Assembly: GCA_001915545.1 (NCBI GenBank)
Contig: MNQS01000118.1
Coordinates: 1-50,038 of the forward strand
Direction of reading: 5' to 3'
DNA length: 50,038 nt
From: Bacteroides sp. 43_108
GTDB lineage: Bacteria; Bacteroidota; Bacteroidia; Bacteroidales; Bacteroidaceae
Positions 8,133-16,291 of this stretch are shown here, one piece after another (position 1 is the stretch's first letter; the number at the start of each line of letters is the position of its first letter). Under the pieces are notes generated by a model. The model did not search any database, was not told where the DNA came from, and saw only the letters and a list, made by a program, of their open reading frames with translations. A program made the position numbers and the translations under genes.

Positions 8133-9824
8133 TTACCTGCAAAGCATGATGTCTCCCAGGGCTGGTGAGTTTTTGCGGGTTTTCAGCGTAAGTTTGAAGT
8201 ATCTCGATTCAACAGGAGAAAATTCGGCTGTATGACCGGTTCCGCGTGTTTTCCCTTTGCAGATGCTGACCCAGTCATTTCCTTTCAAGTACATCAACTC
8301 GTATTCCTGCGACATCTTGTCCCAAGGCTTCCATATTTCCGACAATATCATGGCGCAGATTTTTTCTTTTTTCTTCAGGTCGAATACAATATCAGCTGTC
8401 TTTTTCCCTTTAGGTGCATTCCATATTGTTTGGGAGTTGTTGTCCGTGAGGATGTTGCACGATTCTTTTTTCGATTCTACAGTAACGTCTACAGGTTTGC
8501 CGTATGACGGTGCAGGACTTACTTCAGGTGCGCCGTCAAGTTCCAATGCCAGCACAGAAACATTTCTGTCGGGTGCGTATTCTGGCAGTTTTACGCTCAG
8601 GCCGTTTGCAGAATGCTTTACTTCAAGATTATGTTTTCTGTCGGCAAGGAGGTATGCCCGTTTTACTTTATTTTCCAGAGGAATCTGCAGATATCCGTTT
8701 CCCCAGTCGAAAATGTGCATATATAAGGTATTGCCTTTTCTTGTGGCACGTCCACATGATAAATAAGGTATAGGACTGGATTCTGTTCCATATATACTTT
8801 CTCCGTTCATGCTCATCCATTCGCCTATATCTTTCAATGTTCCTATGCACACCCCTGGTATTCTGCCTTGACTGTCAGGGCCTACGTTAAGTAGGAAATT
8901 ACCTCCTTTGCTCACTATGTCAACAAGGTTGCGAAGCAGTTCGCGTGTCGATTTCCAGTTGTCGTCGTAGGCATTATATCCCCAATGACCGTTCATTGTC
9001 ATACATACTTCCCAGTTGCGGTCCTTGTATCCGGTTGCCGGTATGTATTGTTCAGGTGTTTCAAGATCTCCTTCCACACCTCCGCCTAGTCGGTTGTTGG
9101 TAATAAGATTTGGATATTCGGCTATGACTTCACCAAACATTTTCGACATTTCCGGAGTCATATCTGTCGGGGTGTCCCACCAGAGAACCGCGATGTCGCC
9201 GTATTTTGAAAGAATCTCCTTGACCTGAGGCAAAGCGATTTTTTTGATATATTCCATCATATCGCCTTTTTGTCCGTTGTCCCACAGTTTGCCTCCATGG
9301 CGTGCTCCGCCCGGATGGAACCAGTCCTGTGCCTGTGAATAGTACAGTCCCAATTTCATACCGTGTTTCCTGCAAGCAGAAGCAAGTTCTTCGATAACGT
9401 CTCTTTTGAATGGTGTTGCGTCCACAACGTTGTATTTGCTGGCCTCAGATTTGAACATTGCAAATCCGTCGTGGTGCTTAGAAGTGATAACTATATATTT
9501 CTGTCCAGCCTCCTTGGCCAGTTTTACCCATTCTTCGGCATTGAAGTCCTTAGGATTGAATTTATCTGCAAATCCTGAATAAGTACCTCTGGATAGAGAT
9601 GCCTGGTGCATTATCCATTCTCCGTATGATGTTCGTCCGCACCATTTGCCGGCCGGTACTGAATAGATGCCCCAATGTATGAACATACCAAATTTGGCAT
9701 CTTTCCACCATTGCATTTTTTCTTCTTTACTTTTCGCATTCTCTTGCATGTTACCTGAATAAGAAACTTGCGGCAACATGAATGCGGCCATAAGCGCGGC
9801 CGCAAAATAAGTTTTGACTTTCAT
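8133..9824 (-). CDS. Secreted alpha-L-fucosidase, GH29
   Basis: This 563-residue exported glycosidase removes terminal alpha-L-fucose from glycans. An N-terminal signal peptide (about 1-23) is followed by the GH29 barrel. Its hallmarks are WWKDAKFGMFIHWGIYSVPAG near residue 38, YIVITSKHHDGFAMFKS near 112 and AVLWWDTPTD near 212, where the Asp after WW is in the position of the family nucleophile. The LNVGPDSQGRIP segment (near 315) is also typical. The last ~120 residues form a discoidin-like (F5/8 C type) carbohydrate-binding domain. The length fits the family. It stands alone with no SusC/SusD pair nearby, so it is not in an obvious polysaccharide utilisation locus. Host mucin or milk glycans are plausible substrates. 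Confidence 0.9.
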   Translation of the reverse strand: MKVKTYFAAALMAAFMLPQVSYSGNMQENAKSKEEKMQWWKDAKFGMFIHWGIYSVPAGKWCGRTSYGEWIMHQASLSRGTYSGFADKFNPKDFNAEEWVKLAKEAGQKYIVITSKHHDGFAMFKSEASKYNVVDATPFKRDVIEELASACRKHGMKLGLYYSQAQDWFHPGGARHGGKLWDNGQKGDMMEYIKKIALPQVKEILSKYGDIAVLWWDTPTDMTPEMSKMFGEVIAEYPNLITNNRLGGGVEGDLETPEQYIPATGYKDRNWEVCMTMNGHWGYNAYDDNWKSTRELLRNLVDIVSKGGNFLLNVGPDSQGRIPGVCIGTLKDIGEWMSMNGESIYGTESSPIPYLSCGRATRKGNTLYMHIFDWGNGYLQIPLENKVKRAYLLADRKHNLEVKHSANGLSVKLPEYAPDRNVSVLALELDGAPEVSPAPSYGKPVDVTVESKKESCNILTDNNSQTIWNAPKGKKTADIVFDLKKKEKICAMILSEIWKPWDKMSQEYELMYLKGNDWVSICKGKTRGTGHTAEFSPVESRYFKLTLKTRKNSPALGDIMLCR

Positions 9825-9918
9825 AATAGTTAAGATTTGGTTTATTAGTGAATTTGCTTGAAATATAACTTTTAATTCTGAAATAAACCGTCTGCATCAT
9901 TTAGTTTTTTCATTACAC

Positions 9919-9949
9919 TTGTGCAATTTGTCTTTTTTATGTAAGTTCG
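9919..9949 (+). promoter_or_regulatory. Putative promoter of a short transcript
   Basis: TTG at 9919-9921, a 20-bp spacer and TAAGTTCG at 9942-9949 (one mismatch to TAnnTTTG) form a reasonable Bacteroidetes promoter. It would start RNA near 9956, about 33 bases before the small reading frame at 9989. Confidence 0.4.
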
Positions 9950-9988
9950 CCTTGTATTATATGAAATTGCAGTTCTAAGTCTTGTATT

Positions 9989-10081
9989 ATGAAAAAGATA
10001 TATTGGAAAGGTGTCTGGAGAAAAATCGATAAGTTTTTTGAGAAAGTCATCGATTGTATTATTCTATTCACTGGTTGGTAG
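9989..10081 (+). CDS. Possible 30-residue amphipathic small protein
   Basis: This reading frame is preceded by a plausible promoter at 9919-9949. The peptide starts MKKIYWKGVWRKIDKFFEKV and ends in a short hydrophobic, Trp-terminated segment (IILFTGW). The N-terminal half is cationic and amphipathic and the tail hydrophobic, as in small membrane peptides and type I toxins. No named family was recognised. No antisense RNA or partner gene was identified. The case rests on composition, promoter spacing and the otherwise empty surroundings, so it may be chance. Confidence 0.35.
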   Translation: MKKIYWKGVWRKIDKFFEKVIDCIILFTGW

Positions 10082-10614
10082 AATGGTTTATATGATACGG
10101 TCCAAAACTGCGTGTCTGAATGTATAGAACAACATATTAGATACTTATTTCGCCTGTGTGTTCTTTTTTGTCATACCAGTTGACCAGCGCTTTTCTTGCA
10201 GAATAATGTGAATATATATTGTTGTAGAATTTACTGTTTTAATCTAGCTGGCAATTTATAATTGCTGACTCGTGAGTAAATTAAAAAGCGTAATGTTTTT
10301 AAGTAAACTAGACTGTTCTTATACAAAAAAACTGATGGAACAATAATACTAGCCAACTTGCGTAATGTGCGTTGTCATCATGCAAGAATTTGAAACAGAG
10401 ATTTTATGCTCAATCCAGCCTGGTCACAAAATACAGATATAAGAAAAAACTTACAAATGAATCCTGTTTCCATTTACACAAAATTTTGGACGCTGTTAAA
10501 ATTGGAGAGAACCCCATCATTTGTAAACCTGCAATTTTGATATATGCAATTCACATTATGTTCATTTCTTTATAGTATATACAGTCCTGCCTATATGTTA
10601 CTGCCTTCTATGGT
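10082..10614. other. AT-rich intergenic region left of the BREX island
   Basis: No supported gene was found. Short frames in this stretch have no ribosome-binding or family signature. It separates the fucosidase locus from the defence island and contains no recognisable integrase, tRNA or transposase remnant. Confidence 0.5.
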
Positions 10615-10848
10615 TCACTTATTCAATAGGTTGTTTATGGCTTTGTAATAAACATAAACAATGGAATTTGTCTGTGGTAAATTTTGTTCACTATGGATTG
10701 TGTTTTCTTTTATTGCTTTCAGCACTGCTTCATTGTAATGGATCATACGCCATATACAATTCTGATAGCGTGTCCTTTCCCTTTTATTCCAGATTGAAAA
10801 ATAGAATAGGAAATTGTCTTTGAAGGGAGAAATATTTATAATAGGCAT
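10615..10848 (-). CDS. Weak hypothetical protein, 77 residues
   Basis: A minus-strand frame beginning MPIINISPFKDNF, rich in Asn, Lys, Ile and Tyr. It starts 10 bp from the palindrome at 10858-10874 and would be divergent from the XRE regulator. A purine-rich AAAGAAA precedes the ATG, but no promoter element was found and no family is recognised. In such AT-rich DNA a frame of this length can occur by chance. Confidence 0.2.
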   Translation of the reverse strand: MPIINISPFKDNFLFYFSIWNKRERTRYQNCIWRMIHYNEAVLKAIKENTIHSEQNLPQTNSIVYVYYKAINNLLNK

Positions 10849-10857
10849 TTTCTTTAA

Positions 10858-10874
10858 AATGAAAATTTTTCATT
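10858..10874. promoter_or_regulatory. Perfect palindrome, candidate XRE operator
   Basis: AATGAAAA-T-TTTTCATT is a perfect 8-1-8 inverted repeat. It directly abuts a degenerate -7 element (TTAATTTG, 10873-10880), which lies 25 bp before the start of the XRE-type gene. A repressor bound here would cover the promoter of the whole BREX operon. This is the natural operator candidate for the first gene of the operon; binding is inferred. Confidence 0.5.
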
Positions 10875-10905
10875 AATTTGCGCTCATAATAACAATAATT
10901 ACCTT

Positions 10906-11109
10906 ATGCAAGATATAAATAGACTGAAATTGGTTCTTGTTGAGAAAAAGCGTACTAATAAATGGTTGAGTGAACAGTTGGGCATCAATCCTTCTACAGT
11001 TTCTAAATGGTGTACTAATTCTTCTCAACCAGATTTGGAAACTCTAATAAAAATAGCATCATTGCTTGAAGTAAATGTACAGGATTTGTTGAATACTCCT
11101 AAAATATGA
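10906..11109 (+). CDS. XRE-family helix-turn-helix regulator heading the BREX operon
   Basis: A 67-residue protein that is almost entirely one Cro/C1-type HTH domain. The scaffold is LVEKKRTNKWLSEQLGINPS followed by TVSKWCTNSSQPDLETLIKIASLLEV, with helix 2-turn-helix 3 over about residues 18-40. It probably represses or tunes the downstream BREX genes: brxA begins only 4 bp after its stop codon and all following genes point the same way. A perfect palindrome overlapping its promoter region is the likely binding site. Many BREX loci carry a dedicated regulator, but often of the larger WYL type; this minimal XRE version is different. Confidence 0.82.
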   Translation: MQDINRLKLVLVEKKRTNKWLSEQLGINPSTVSKWCTNSSQPDLETLIKIASLLEVNVQDLLNTPKI

Positions 11110-11113
11110 AAGT

Positions 11114-11857
11114 ATGTCAATCAATGATAATAAAGTAAAGTATGATTCCGGCATAAATGTTTTGGGCAGTATTCCTGATTATGTAGCCATGCTTGAATTT
11201 ATTTGTGAGTACACAGGAAAGAATTCTGAATCAGAACAGGCGTTTTCTTTCAGAACTCATAAAACCTTCAATAGATTTTTGGCTGCTATCAAAACTTCCA
11301 TTCTTCAGTTTGCCAATGATGATCAGAAGAGTATGTTTCTTTTCGCTATCAATTCAGGTGATTTTTCTGTAAGAGAAAAATTACTTGTGTTGTTTTGGCA
11401 GTTGGTTTATGGTAATACTCTTTTTGCTAAAGTGACAAAAGAAGTTTTTATGAAGGCTGTTTATCAAGGAAGAACGTCACTTTCTGTTATAGATGTATTG
11501 AGCTTGTTGCATCATATAAAGGAAACGGAAGAGGGTGAATTGAACTGGTCGGAAGAAACTTTGAAAATAACAGCATCCAAATATCTGACAATGCTTAAGA
11601 AAATGAACCTGGCTGAAGGTAAAACAGTTAAGGAAATATGCCATCCTATTATTACAGGGCAATTGTTTGTTTATTTTATCCGCTGGATGGTAGTTACATG
11701 TCCTGAGAACAGGACATTGGAAAATCCATTTGTCATCTTTGGGTTTATGGACAAGAGAAGCATTATTGAGAGATTAAAAAAAGTTGAGTATCTTACTCTA
11801 TGGCAGATCAACCAGATGGGTGAAGATGTAACCATAGATTTGATAGACCATGAGTAG
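11114..11857 (+). CDS. brxA: BREX core protein BrxA (DUF1819)
   Basis: A 247-residue mostly helical protein of the BrxA/DUF1819 family, the first structural gene of type 1 BREX loci. It is a small DNA-binding core factor needed for defence in characterised systems. Recognition rests on overall sequence character (SFRTHKTFNRFLAAIKTSIL, REKLLVLFWQLVYGN, FMKAVYQGRTSL) and on perfect position: after the regulator and overlapping brxB by 8 bp. The overlap (brxB ATG at 11850, brxA stop at 11855-11857) points to translational coupling. Confidence 0.88.
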   Translation: MSINDNKVKYDSGINVLGSIPDYVAMLEFICEYTGKNSESEQAFSFRTHKTFNRFLAAIKTSILQFANDDQKSMFLFAINSGDFSVREKLLVLFWQLVYGNTLFAKVTKEVFMKAVYQGRTSLSVIDVLSLLHHIKETEEGELNWSEETLKITASKYLTMLKKMNLAEGKTVKEICHPIITGQLFVYFIRWMVVTCPENRTLENPFVIFGFMDKRSIIERLKKVEYLTLWQINQMGEDVTIDLIDHE

Positions 11858-12404
11858 CACATTTCAGATAGAGCATAATCGTTTGTTTGGAGAACTGAGA
11901 GAAGTGCTTAAAACAGATATAGCGCGTATCACAGGTAAAGCTAATGGGGGAAGAAGCATCCTTCTTGTATATCCTCCTGAAGATGATGATGCCTATATAG
12001 CGTATGCAAGAGAGAATTTTAATTCTGATGAATATTCCTTTATAGATTTAAGAACTCTTTTTACTGAATTTGTTTCAGAACAAGGAATAGAGCAGTTTCA
12101 GGAAAATTACAAGGAATTTGGGAATGAAGTTTTCTTTAGCGATAATTTCTATGAAGAGACTTTCTTTTATTATATAATTAAAGCAATAGAAAACTCCTAT
12201 CAAATGAATAAGATACCTGTCCTTGTTCATACGGGTACTATTTATGGTATGGGTTTTTCCAATATAAATATTATGGAACATCGGATTGTGATGTCGGCCC
12301 AACTTCCATTGATTGCTTTTTATCCAGCTACTGTGGATAAAGATAACATTAACTTTTTGGGTAGGCAGATTGCTTCCAAATACCGCTGTATCGTAATAAA
12401 ATAA
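11850..12404 (+). CDS. brxB: BREX core protein BrxB (DUF1788)
   Basis: A 184-residue protein of the BrxB/DUF1788 family, a small BREX core component. Features include ILLVYPPEDDDAYIAYARE near residue 33 and a conserved hydrophobic C-terminal part, VLVHTGTIYGMGFSNINIM, before LPLIAFYPA. The start codon lies inside brxA and the stop is 29 bp before brxC. The biochemical role of BrxB is not settled in the literature, but it belongs to the conserved set of type 1 systems. Confidence 0.88.
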   Translation: MSSTFQIEHNRLFGELREVLKTDIARITGKANGGRSILLVYPPEDDDAYIAYARENFNSDEYSFIDLRTLFTEFVSEQGIEQFQENYKEFGNEVFFSDNFYEETFFYYIIKAIENSYQMNKIPVLVHTGTIYGMGFSNINIMEHRIVMSAQLPLIAFYPATVDKDNINFLGRQIASKYRCIVIK

Positions 12405-12433
12405 ATCAGAAACCTATTGATTAAAGATGTCTT

Positions 12434-15400
12434 ATGAGTAAGATAAAAGATATACTCTCCATTGAATTGGAGAACGACATAAAGAATGTCATTGATTTGA
12501 ATTCACAAAACGAGGAAGATATAAAAGATGAACTGGATGGTTTTATCCTTACGGAAAGTCTTGCCAAACATTTATCTGATTTCCTTGATGTATTCTGTTC
12601 CGATATGAAGGAATCCGGTGTGTGGCTTAGTGGCTTTTATGGTTCCGGTAAATCATATTTCGCAAAGATGATAGGTTTCCTGATAGACAATCCTGTTATT
12701 AAAGGAACTCCTATGCGTGACCGTTTTATGCCTAAACTGATAGGTCTTAAGAATAAGGAAATCATAGAGAATCAGATACGTTCATTGGATAAGACAGATT
12801 ATCAGGTTACTCTGTTCGACTGTGCTAAAGTAGATTCCAGTCATGGCATATCGTATATGGCTATGAGCCATTTCCTGTTATCTTTGGGTTTTCTGAGTAA
12901 CTGGATTGGAATGATGGAATTCAATCTGATGCTTGAAAACAGATATGACAAGTTCTTAGCTACAGTAAAGGAGCAGAATGCAGGAAAAGACTGGTATGAC
13001 ATAAGAAAAAAGATGTCGGCAGTTCCGGCTCTTAAAAAAGCCATTCTTACTTTCATGGCAGAAGATGAATATGAAGAAATCCGTAAACTGATTGACGAAA
13101 GAATAAAAACATACGATGCTACTAAACTGAAGGAAGATTTGAGTCTTTATCTGGAACATTATCCGGGAAAGAAAATTGTGTTCTTCATTGATGAAATGAG
13201 TGAAGCTTTAAGTCAGAAGAAAATTAATCTTCTGGATTTGGAAGGACTTTCGGAGTCCTTATCTTCTCTTGGAAACAGAGTATGGACAGTGGGTATAGCA
13301 CAACAGGCCTTTAATGATGTATTGAATGCATCCGGACTGAATATTCATCAGCTCAATAAGGTGGAAGCCAGATTCAAGACTCGTATCCCTATAGCTGCCG
13401 AAGAAATTGATACCATCATCCGTAAGAGACTTTTAGCTAAGACAGATTCAGGAAAAGAACAGTTGGAGTCTTATTATGATAAGAACAGTGGTATGATTCA
13501 GGATATAACCCATATTGCAGGTGTTTCCCTGAATGCCACCAAAGATGAGCATACATACGCAGATTATTATCCGTTCTATGAACATCAGTTCAAACTGTTG
13601 CAGTATTTCCTATTCGGCTCAAGAGATACGGTAACTTCTCAAATCGGTACCCGCGGTATGTTGGTTTCTGTGTTCGATGTATTGAAAAAAGAAGCTATGA
13701 CTGAAGCGGACGTATTTACGCATGTTAATGCTACGCAACTATGTCGTCAGGCAGAGGAAAATATTCCGGAAGCATTGCGTATGCGCTATGAACAGGCAGA
13801 TAACCATATCGGTAAAGAAGGTATGAAGTATGTAGAAGGAAGAGCCTTGCTGCAAACCATTCATTTCCTGGAGAAAGCCAATGCTTATACTACAATAGAA
13901 AATATTACCAAGTCGTATGTCCGCAGACCGGAAGACTATTACAGCGTGCTTGCTGAAGTAAAGAAAGCACTTGAAATATTGGTAGAGCGTAATGTCTTGA
14001 TTACATCAGGTAATCAGTATCGTATCACCAGCCAGATTGAACAGCAGATTATCGATGATATGAATTCATTTTCTGCTGAAGTTTATCGTGTGCGTGCCGA
14101 GATAACAAAGATATTGAAACAACAGAAGATCATCAAGGTATCTCAGACACTTACATCGGATGGACAGGCTATACCTTTCTGTGTGGAAAACTCTCTTGGA
14201 GAGAATTTTGTAAATGCAGCAGAAAAATATATGAAGGTCAGTTTCTATGATGTCTTTCATGAAGATCATGCACAGCTTGTAGCTTCTGTAAAACAGGATA
14301 CACAGAGTCAGAAAGGTATAATAAGTATCATCCCTTCATCTGTTTACGGAACAGAAATCTTTAATCGTGCACAGGAACTTTTGAAGATAGATTATATCGA
14401 AACCAAGACATATCATACAGCCGATGAGAAGAAAGTGGTAAACAATATCGTTTCTACTAAGGAGGAAAAGATGAGAATCCTTACCGAATTGATTAATAAA
14501 TCATATACGGAAGGAATTGCTGTCTATTTGTTTAACACCTACCAGTTGACTGACGCCAATTATCAGAAAGAAATAGAATCTCTCCAGCGTAAGATGTTTG
14601 GAAATATTTTCTATAAGAGACTGGGTGCGTCTTTATCCGATTCATTGGCAGTTAAAGTGCTTACGGCAAACAGTACTCAGCTGACTACTATGTTTGGCGG
14701 TTCAGAGGAATTCCGTTTCTTCGATTCTTCCGGAAAGTTTATCGGTGAGAATTTAAGTGTCTCTGCAGAAATTTTAGAGAAATGCAAGTCGTACTGTACT
14801 GGAGATAAATTGGAAGAGGAACTTTCAGCACCTCCAACCGGTTATAAGTTTGGTACGATTATTACTTCTGTGGCTGCCTTGTTTCGTGGCAACAAGCTGA
14901 TAGCCAAGTTCAATGGCGAAGACTTCCATTCTGTATCGGATGCACTTGAAGCTAAGATTTTTGACAATACCCGTAATTTTGCTAAAGCTTCATTTAAGAC
15001 TGTTATGAAATCATTATCTTATAATGATAGACAGGAGATTGTGGAGATTCTGAAAGAGGATTGCCAGTATAAGAAGATTACAGGAGAAAATGCTCCTTCT
15101 TACAATTTGAATGATTTTGAGTTAGTGGACTGCATCCGTACACTTTCCAAACGCATGATGGATAAGGTTAAGGACAGAATTATGGGTGATGAAGAAATGG
15201 AACTTCTGTTCAAACGTTCTGTTTTGGCACGTAATGTATTCAGTCAATATACAGCAACTGTAACGGACGCCAATTATATAGCTACCGCCAGGACATTCTT
15301 GCAGGAAGCAGATGATTATATCAATGCGGTGGAGCAGGTTCAAAGGGATTTGAAATTTATAGACAATGAGTTTAAGACCATAGAAGAAGAGCGTGCTTTT

Positions 15401-16075
15401 ATTCAGAATGTTGCTGAGGAATTCGATAAGACAGAAAATGACATAAACCTGATTCGTGGCAAAAAAGAACAGTTTGAAGAAGCACGTGAAAAGGACTTGG
15501 TGGCTAATGCTCCATTAATGAAAAAACTGACTCAGGACATTAAGGATATTTATTACGAGGTAATGAAGCATAAAGCCGAATTATTGAGTGAAGAAGTTAT
15601 AGCTTTATTAACTAAAACAGATGAACTGAAGCTGCAGATAGACCAATATCCTATGGAATGGAATACCATACTCTATCATAAGATTGAAGATTTGGAAAAA
15701 TCATGGAAACGATACGCAACTGTCAAAGTAAACTTGGATAAATGGAGTGTGAAGTGCAGCAATACAGGCATGTTGTTGCGAGACATTGAATACAAGATTA
15801 CGAATTTGAGTATGGTTAAGCAGGAAGTAAGTTTATGGGATACGGAGATTATAACCCAAGATCCTTCACCAAAGAAATCTGATATTCCTAAGTTACCTGA
15901 TACGCCGACTCCAGAAGATAAGCCGGTACCACAATCAAAACCTATACAGCGTAATATGAAAGCGAAGTTGCCTAAGGGTACCGCTTCTGTTGCTGAATAT
16001 AGGTCTTGGCTGAAACAGCAGTTGGCGATGCTGAATATGTTTGGTGAGGATGATATTTTGAATTTTGATAATTAA
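12434..16075 (+). CDS. brxC: BREX ATPase BrxC (PglY-like)
   Basis: A 1213-residue large ATPase, the BrxC/PglY component of BREX. A P-loop of the form GFYGSGKS is at residues 67-74. A Walker B-like strand, KIVFFIDEM, is near 245-255. Long helical, charged regions follow, with likely coiled coil around 985-1080 (many E/K/D with heptad-like spacing). A Pro-rich linker near 1150-1180 leads to a C-terminal segment ending GEDDILNFDN. The length is normal for the family. The next core gene (pglX) is displaced by about 1.3 kb, because a two-gene accessory module sits between. Confidence 0.92.
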   Translation: MSKIKDILSIELENDIKNVIDLNSQNEEDIKDELDGFILTESLAKHLSDFLDVFCSDMKESGVWLSGFYGSGKSYFAKMIGFLIDNPVIKGTPMRDRFMPKLIGLKNKEIIENQIRSLDKTDYQVTLFDCAKVDSSHGISYMAMSHFLLSLGFLSNWIGMMEFNLMLENRYDKFLATVKEQNAGKDWYDIRKKMSAVPALKKAILTFMAEDEYEEIRKLIDERIKTYDATKLKEDLSLYLEHYPGKKIVFFIDEMSEALSQKKINLLDLEGLSESLSSLGNRVWTVGIAQQAFNDVLNASGLNIHQLNKVEARFKTRIPIAAEEIDTIIRKRLLAKTDSGKEQLESYYDKNSGMIQDITHIAGVSLNATKDEHTYADYYPFYEHQFKLLQYFLFGSRDTVTSQIGTRGMLVSVFDVLKKEAMTEADVFTHVNATQLCRQAEENIPEALRMRYEQADNHIGKEGMKYVEGRALLQTIHFLEKANAYTTIENITKSYVRRPEDYYSVLAEVKKALEILVERNVLITSGNQYRITSQIEQQIIDDMNSFSAEVYRVRAEITKILKQQKIIKVSQTLTSDGQAIPFCVENSLGENFVNAAEKYMKVSFYDVFHEDHAQLVASVKQDTQSQKGIISIIPSSVYGTEIFNRAQELLKIDYIETKTYHTADEKKVVNNIVSTKEEKMRILTELINKSYTEGIAVYLFNTYQLTDANYQKEIESLQRKMFGNIFYKRLGASLSDSLAVKVLTANSTQLTTMFGGSEEFRFFDSSGKFIGENLSVSAEILEKCKSYCTGDKLEEELSAPPTGYKFGTIITSVAALFRGNKLIAKFNGEDFHSVSDALEAKIFDNTRNFAKASFKTVMKSLSYNDRQEIVEILKEDCQYKKITGENAPSYNLNDFELVDCIRTLSKRMMDKVKDRIMGDEEMELLFKRSVLARNVFSQYTATVTDANYIATARTFLQEADDYINAVEQVQRDLKFIDNEFKTIEEERAFIQNVAEEFDKTENDINLIRGKKEQFEEAREKDLVANAPLMKKLTQDIKDIYYEVMKHKAELLSEEVIALLTKTDELKLQIDQYPMEWNTILYHKIEDLEKSWKRYATVKVNLDKWSVKCSNTGMLLRDIEYKITNLSMVKQEVSLWDTEIITQDPSPKKSDIPKLPDTPTPEDKPVPQSKPIQRNMKAKLPKGTASVAEYRSWLKQQLAMLNMFGEDDILNFDN

Positions 16076-16102
16076 ATAAAGACTTAATAATATAAACTTG
16101 AT

Positions 16103-16291
16103 ATGGATTGGATTTTCGATGGTATAGGAACAGAAGTTATTTCATTGATAGTAGGCTTATGTAGTGGAGGCTTTATCGGTTACAGAATTGGCATAAAGAA
16201 TAAAGTTTCTCAGAGTCAGAAGGCAGGAAATAATTCAAATCAAACACAAATAGGGAGTATAACAAATCATGGAAGTACAGAAAGCAGGTGA
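16103..16291 (+). CDS. Single-span membrane peptide with C-terminal QKAGxNSxQxQI motif
   Basis: A 62-residue protein with one hydrophobic segment at about residues 10-31 (EVISLIVGLCSGGFIGYRIGI). A basic stretch (KNK) follows, and the tail contains QSQKAGNNSNQTQIGSI. The positive charges after the segment predict a cytoplasmic tail. The tail motif recurs at the N-terminus of the next protein, whose gene overlaps this one by 23 bp. Short membrane proteins with such N/Q-rich tails are common beside bacterial immune-like genes, but no function is established. Shared motifs suggest the two proteins interact. It could also be an N-terminal piece split from an ancestral fusion. It sits within the BREX operon, 27 bp after brxC. 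Confidence 0.65.
   Translation: MDWIFDGIGTEVISLIVGLCSGGFIGYRIGIKNKVSQSQKAGNNSNQTQIGSITNHGSTESR

Noticed and set aside
8133..9824. Polysaccharide utilisation locus around the fucosidase
   Set aside because: No SusC/SusD-like pair, sigma/anti-sigma or hybrid two-component regulator is adjacent; the neighbours are blaR1-like and the BREX island.
10372..10575. 67-residue plus-strand frame left of the BREX operon
   Set aside because: It has no promoter, ribosome-binding site or recognisable motif, and its composition is as expected for random AT-rich DNA.
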